Source of the DNA: Bradyrhizobium sp. SZCCT0148
Lineage (GTDB): Bacteria; Pseudomonadota; Alphaproteobacteria; Rhizobiales; Xanthobacteraceae
NCBI RefSeq assembly: GCF_018129985.1
Contig: NZ_JAFCKT010000013.1
Span: forward strand, 1 to 64,000
DNA length: 64,000 nucleotides
Reading direction: 5' to 3'
Part shown: positions 61,176 through 64,000 of the stretch, piece after piece
Position numbering within the stretch: the first letter of the stretch is position 1
Layout: each line of letters begins with the position of its first letter
Notes under the pieces: generated by a model
What the model was told of the DNA's origin: nothing
The model's input: the letters and a program-made list of their open reading frames with translations, nothing else
Databases searched by the model: none
Position numbers and translations under genes: made by a program

Positions 61176-62204
61176 TCAGTGGCGAGTGTTGCGATTGCCG
61201 CCGGCGTCGAAATGACGCAAGGCGCTGTTTTTCACCGCGAACCGATGCCACTCCCCGGGATGAATGCTTGCTTCGGCGACGTGGGCTGGCGGCAACTTCG
61301 CCGTGATTGGTTGGCTGGAATCGAAATCAGCGATCACACCGTAAACGATGCGCTCGGACCCGAGATATTCGGAGCGGTCGACGCGAAACGAGAATTCGGT
61401 CGCGCCGCCATCTTCAATCATGTTCCTGGGCAGGAAATTCTCCGGCCTGAAACCCAAATAGCCGCCGCCGTTGTGCGTCACGACGTTCATCGGCGGCGCG
61501 CCGACAAAGGTCGCGACGAAAAGGTCGGCTGGATCTTCGTAGATTTCGGTTGGCGTGCCCACCTGCCTGATACGTCCATGGTCGATGACCGCAATGCGGT
61601 CGCCCATGCCCATCGCTTCGACCTGGTCGTGGGTCACGTAGACGGTCGTAAGGCCAACGCTCTGCTGGAAGTTCTTGATTTCCTGCCGAGCCAGGGTGCG
61701 CAATTTGGCATCGAGATTGGACAGCGGCTCATCGAGCAGAAGCGCAGTCGGCTCGCGAACGAGCGCGCGCGCAAGCGCAACGCGCTGGCGCTCGCCGCCG
61801 GAGAGCTGACGCGGCCGCCGGTCGAGAAGATGGCCGATGCCAAGAAGCCGCGAGGCCCAATCGACCTTCTTCTGGATTTCCTCGCGGGGCACCCGCTGCG
61901 TCCGCAACGGAAACGCAATGTTGTTGCGGACGGTGTAGTGCGGATAGAGACCATAGCTCTGAAACATCATCGCAACGCCGCGAGCGCGCGGCGGGATGTC
62001 GTTGACGACGTGGCCGCCGATCAGGAGATCGCCGCTCGTCTGTTGCTCGAGGCCGCAGATGATGCGCAGAAACGTCGTTTTGCCGCAGCCCGAAGGGCCG
62101 AGCAGCACCATGAACTCGCCATCCGGCACCGTGAGCGAGATGCCGTTGACGGCAGGCACCTCGCCGAATTTCTTGACGATATCCCTAGTCAATACCGCAG
62201 CCAT
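61176..62204 (-). CDS. Sugar ABC transporter ATPase (UgpC/MalK type)
   Basis: 342 residues: Walker A LLGPSGCGKTTFLR, Q-loop MMFQSYGLYPHY, signature QLSGGERQRVALARAL, Walker B ALLLDEPLSNLD and switch His in VYVTHDQVEAMG. The C-terminal ~100 residues (from about PPMNVVTHNGG) form a regulatory/MOP-like domain as in MalK. ATG 62204 has a CAGGAGGTTCG site. It energises uptake through the two downstream permeases. Confidence 0.95.
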   Translation of the reverse strand: MAAVLTRDIVKKFGEVPAVNGISLTVPDGEFMVLLGPSGCGKTTFLRIICGLEQQTSGDLLIGGHVVNDIPPRARGVAMMFQSYGLYPHYTVRNNIAFPLRTQRVPREEIQKKVDWASRLLGIGHLLDRRPRQLSGGERQRVALARALVREPTALLLDEPLSNLDAKLRTLARQEIKNFQQSVGLTTVYVTHDQVEAMGMGDRIAVIDHGRIRQVGTPTEIYEDPADLFVATFVGAPPMNVVTHNGGGYLGFRPENFLPRNMIEDGGATEFSFRVDRSEYLGSERIVYGVIADFDSSQPITAKLPPAHVAEASIHPGEWHRFAVKNSALRHFDAGGNRNTRH

Positions 62205-62228
62205 CGAACCTCCTGAGATCAATGCACT

Positions 62229-62259
62229 GCGCTCCGCCGTCGATCTTGCGGCGGAGCGC
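62229..62259 (-). promoter_or_regulatory. Stem-loop between the binding-protein and ATPase genes
   Basis: Perfect 11-bp inverted repeat (GCGCTCCGCCG and complement) with a 9-base loop, in the 117-bp gap after the substrate-binding-protein stop. Such intercistronic hairpins commonly protect the abundant binding-protein mRNA or partly terminate transcription so downstream genes are expressed less. Confidence 0.6.
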
Positions 62260-62321
62260 CAGTCCGACAGGCAGCAACCGTTGGGGTGTCCGGCCCGCGC
62301 GAGCGCGGTCCGGACCCCGCC

Positions 62322-63665
62322 TCAGGTTTTGCCGTGCCACTTGGTGAAGATCGCCTCGGACTGCTGGTGCGCCCATTTGACGGCGTCCTCGGCCGACATC
62401 TGACCGGTCGCGGCCTTCGACATCATGTCGCAGATGACGAAGTCGTTGTAGACCTCGTCGACGGCAGGCCATGACGGACCGGGATATCCTGGGGACGCCG
62501 ACCACTGTCCGGAATCCTGCAGCACGGCAAGCTTGTCATTCGGCGTCGAGGTCGGATCGTTCGACAGAATCGGCATCGGCTTCGGCACGAGGTTGGCGAA
62601 GCAGGGATTGTTGTACCCCTCGCTCGCCTTGAACGCTTCCGGCCAGTGATCGGCGTAGTATTTTAGGAACTCGATTGCGCCTTCCTTGTTCTTGGCAAAC
62701 GTCCAGATGCCGTAGAACTCGGACGCGCCGCCCATGATCTGGCGTACCGGCCCCTTCGGAGGGGCCATCACGAAGGTGTCGACGGCGCCCTTCTTGTTGG
62801 CCTTCTGGAAGGTACGGTAGGCCGAAATCGGGTTGACGATCAGCGAGCCGACGCCCGACACGAGATATCGGTTGTTGCTGGAGTCGTCCCACGACAGCAC
62901 TTCCGGCGTCATCGCCTCCTTGTATAGCGCCGAGACATATTTGACGGCTTCGACCGTCTCCTTGCTGTTGAGCACGACGCTCTTGCCATCGGCGTCCTGA
63001 AGCGCGCCGCCATAGCTCCACAGCAGGCCGCGCCAGGTCGTATTCGGGTCGTTGCTGTGCCCGAGCGAAATGCCGACCGGATGACCCTTGGCTTTCAGCT
63101 TGGCGCCGCCCGTACGCACGTTGTCCCACGTGTCCGGCTTCACTCCGATCTCGTCCCACATGCTCTTGCGATACATGATGGGGAAGTTGATGTAGAAATC
63201 GGGGAACGCAGACCAGGTCTTGTCGTCCTGGTTGTAGCCGATCTGCCGCCCGATCGTGCTGACCTTGCCGTACTGTTTCTCCGTCGCCTCGACGAGGCTC
63301 GTCACGTCGACGAGGAACTTGCGGTAGAGGTGCGCGCCGCCCGCGCCGTTCCAGCCGAACAGATCGTGGCCCGATTGTGCGGAGGCCTCGGCGGCGGCGC
63401 GCGCGGCGACGTTGCCGACCGGGATGTGATCGACGGTGACCTCGACGTGGTGTTTCTCTCCCCAGTCCTTTGCGAACGCATCGAACCATTTGTCGTACTC
63501 GGGGACGAAATGGCTCCACTGCACGATGGAAAGGGATTTGGTGTCGGCAAGCGCGCGGGAGACGAACGGCGCAGATACCGACGGCACCGATGCGGCGGCA
63601 AGGGTAAGACCGGTGTGTTGCAGGAAACGGCGTCGTGTGACGCGCAAATACTTGCCCGTGCTCAT
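62322..63665 (-). CDS. Tat-exported sugar-binding protein of the ABC transporter
   Basis: 447 residues. The signal region VTRRRFLQHTGLTLAAASV is a twin-arginine signal, followed by a two-lobed family 1 solute-binding protein (SIVQWSHFVPEYDKWFDAFA opening, GHPVGISLGHSNDPNTTW, YLVSGVGSLIVNPISAY). It captures the substrate in the periplasm and is the first operon gene, with an AGGAGGAGTCC ribosome site. Substrate unknown. Confidence 0.92.
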   Translation of the reverse strand: MSTGKYLRVTRRRFLQHTGLTLAAASVPSVSAPFVSRALADTKSLSIVQWSHFVPEYDKWFDAFAKDWGEKHHVEVTVDHIPVGNVAARAAAEASAQSGHDLFGWNGAGGAHLYRKFLVDVTSLVEATEKQYGKVSTIGRQIGYNQDDKTWSAFPDFYINFPIMYRKSMWDEIGVKPDTWDNVRTGGAKLKAKGHPVGISLGHSNDPNTTWRGLLWSYGGALQDADGKSVVLNSKETVEAVKYVSALYKEAMTPEVLSWDDSSNNRYLVSGVGSLIVNPISAYRTFQKANKKGAVDTFVMAPPKGPVRQIMGGASEFYGIWTFAKNKEGAIEFLKYYADHWPEAFKASEGYNNPCFANLVPKPMPILSNDPTSTPNDKLAVLQDSGQWSASPGYPGPSWPAVDEVYNDFVICDMMSKAATGQMSAEDAVKWAHQQSEAIFTKWHGKT

Positions 63666-64000
63666 CTGGACTCCTCCTGTGTGTGCGTCGCCAGTTGGAG
63701 AAGGCTTATCCAGAGAGGGATGAGTCTAGCTCTACCTGGGATCTTTGCTTTTGGTTCACTATAGTCCTAAGGCGCCAAGGGTCTTTTCGACATTCGGTGG
63801 ATTAGTATGTTGCCGTACAAGCTTTTCTTGTCGCAGGCGGTAGTCGCCGACTTTGACGAACCGGCGAACTGGCGCGATCTCATGGCCTGAGTTGTTGCCG
63901 GCACGCTGTGTTACCCTCGTCGCAGCGGTGGCGAGTGCACTGAGTAACGTTGGTCTTCCATTCCCGCCAGCTCGGACCGGACGTTTGAAGGGCGACGCAA
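63666..64000. other. Right-edge intergenic region, no gene seen
   Basis: Leader of the sugar ABC operon plus 300 bp to the window end. A 27-residue frame at 63807-63890 is too short to support. No regulator gene for the operon is visible before the edge. Confidence 0.5.

Noticed and set aside
63807..63890. 27-residue frame near the right edge
   Set aside because: Too short and without a ribosome site or known relatives.
1..64000. CRISPR arrays, rRNA genes, intact tRNA genes, complete insertion sequences
   Set aside because: I looked for regularly spaced repeats, rRNA-like conserved blocks, full cloverleaves and transposase motifs (DDE) with terminal repeats and found none that hold up; only two tRNA 3' fragments are present.

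Overview
The window looks like a chromosomal segment of a high-GC alphaproteobacterium of the Hyphomicrobiales, most likely Bradyrhizobium or a close relative. This is inferred from gene content (threonyl-tRNA synthetase, GTP cyclohydrolase I next to HisI, a beta-barrel OMP of the rhizobial Omp25/RopB type, DUF2336, many small exported rhizobial proteins) and from dispersed repeats typical of these genomes. No sequence search was run. It divides into a core segment (about 1-36400), a degraded mobile island (about 36419-58830) and a sugar ABC transporter operon at the right edge (59385-63665).

Core segment. Genes are mostly single or in short operons. They cover signalling (GGDEF/EAL protein; DUF2336 protein, HPt protein and receiver facing each other across a 26-bp inverted repeat; a chemotaxis receptor), central metabolism (thrS, folE, hisI, NAD kinase, a NifU/IscU-like scaffold, yidD), transport (MFS, APC permease), secreted hydrolases (two serine beta-lactamase-fold hydrolases, an S10 carboxypeptidase, an SLT transglycosylase, a ClpP-fold periplasmic protein), a cytochrome c-PQQ propeller dehydrogenase and many small exported or membrane proteins. 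A GFA-family gene broken by a frameshift closes this segment.

Island. It begins at 36419 with the 3' half of a tRNA-Thr(TGT) gene on the minus strand, followed directly by a complete tyrosine integrase: the usual left end of an element integrated into a tRNA. The intact tRNA that should mark the right end is not in the window. The island carries a ParB-like/winged-helix pair, a second divergent tyrosine-recombinase-like protein, three small XRE regulators each next to a divergent operon, and many wrecks (serine recombinase, TIGR02391 protein, nucleotidyltransferase, DnaQ-type exonuclease, SphA-type outer-membrane protein).

Two intact island modules stand out as possible defence systems. (1) 39785-45713: a tightly coupled operon of a metallo-beta-lactamase-fold protein, a fused E2-E1-JAB ubiquitin-like conjugation/deconjugation protein and a patatin phospholipase, divergent from an XRE repressor and an ImmA/IrrE metallopeptidase. 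A repeated operator motif overlaps the operon promoter. It resembles type II CBASS and the Bil/Bub ubiquitin-like systems but has no recognisable CD-NTase and no free Ubl. (2) 54475-58828: a GIY-YIG-like nuclease, a soluble FtsH-like AAA-M41 protease and a DEDDh exonuclease in one transcription unit, divergent from a mini-XRE regulator with a double palindromic operator.

Right edge. A Tat-exported sugar-binding protein, MalK-type ATPase and two MalFG-type permeases form an uptake operon. Whether it lies inside or outside the island cannot be settled here.
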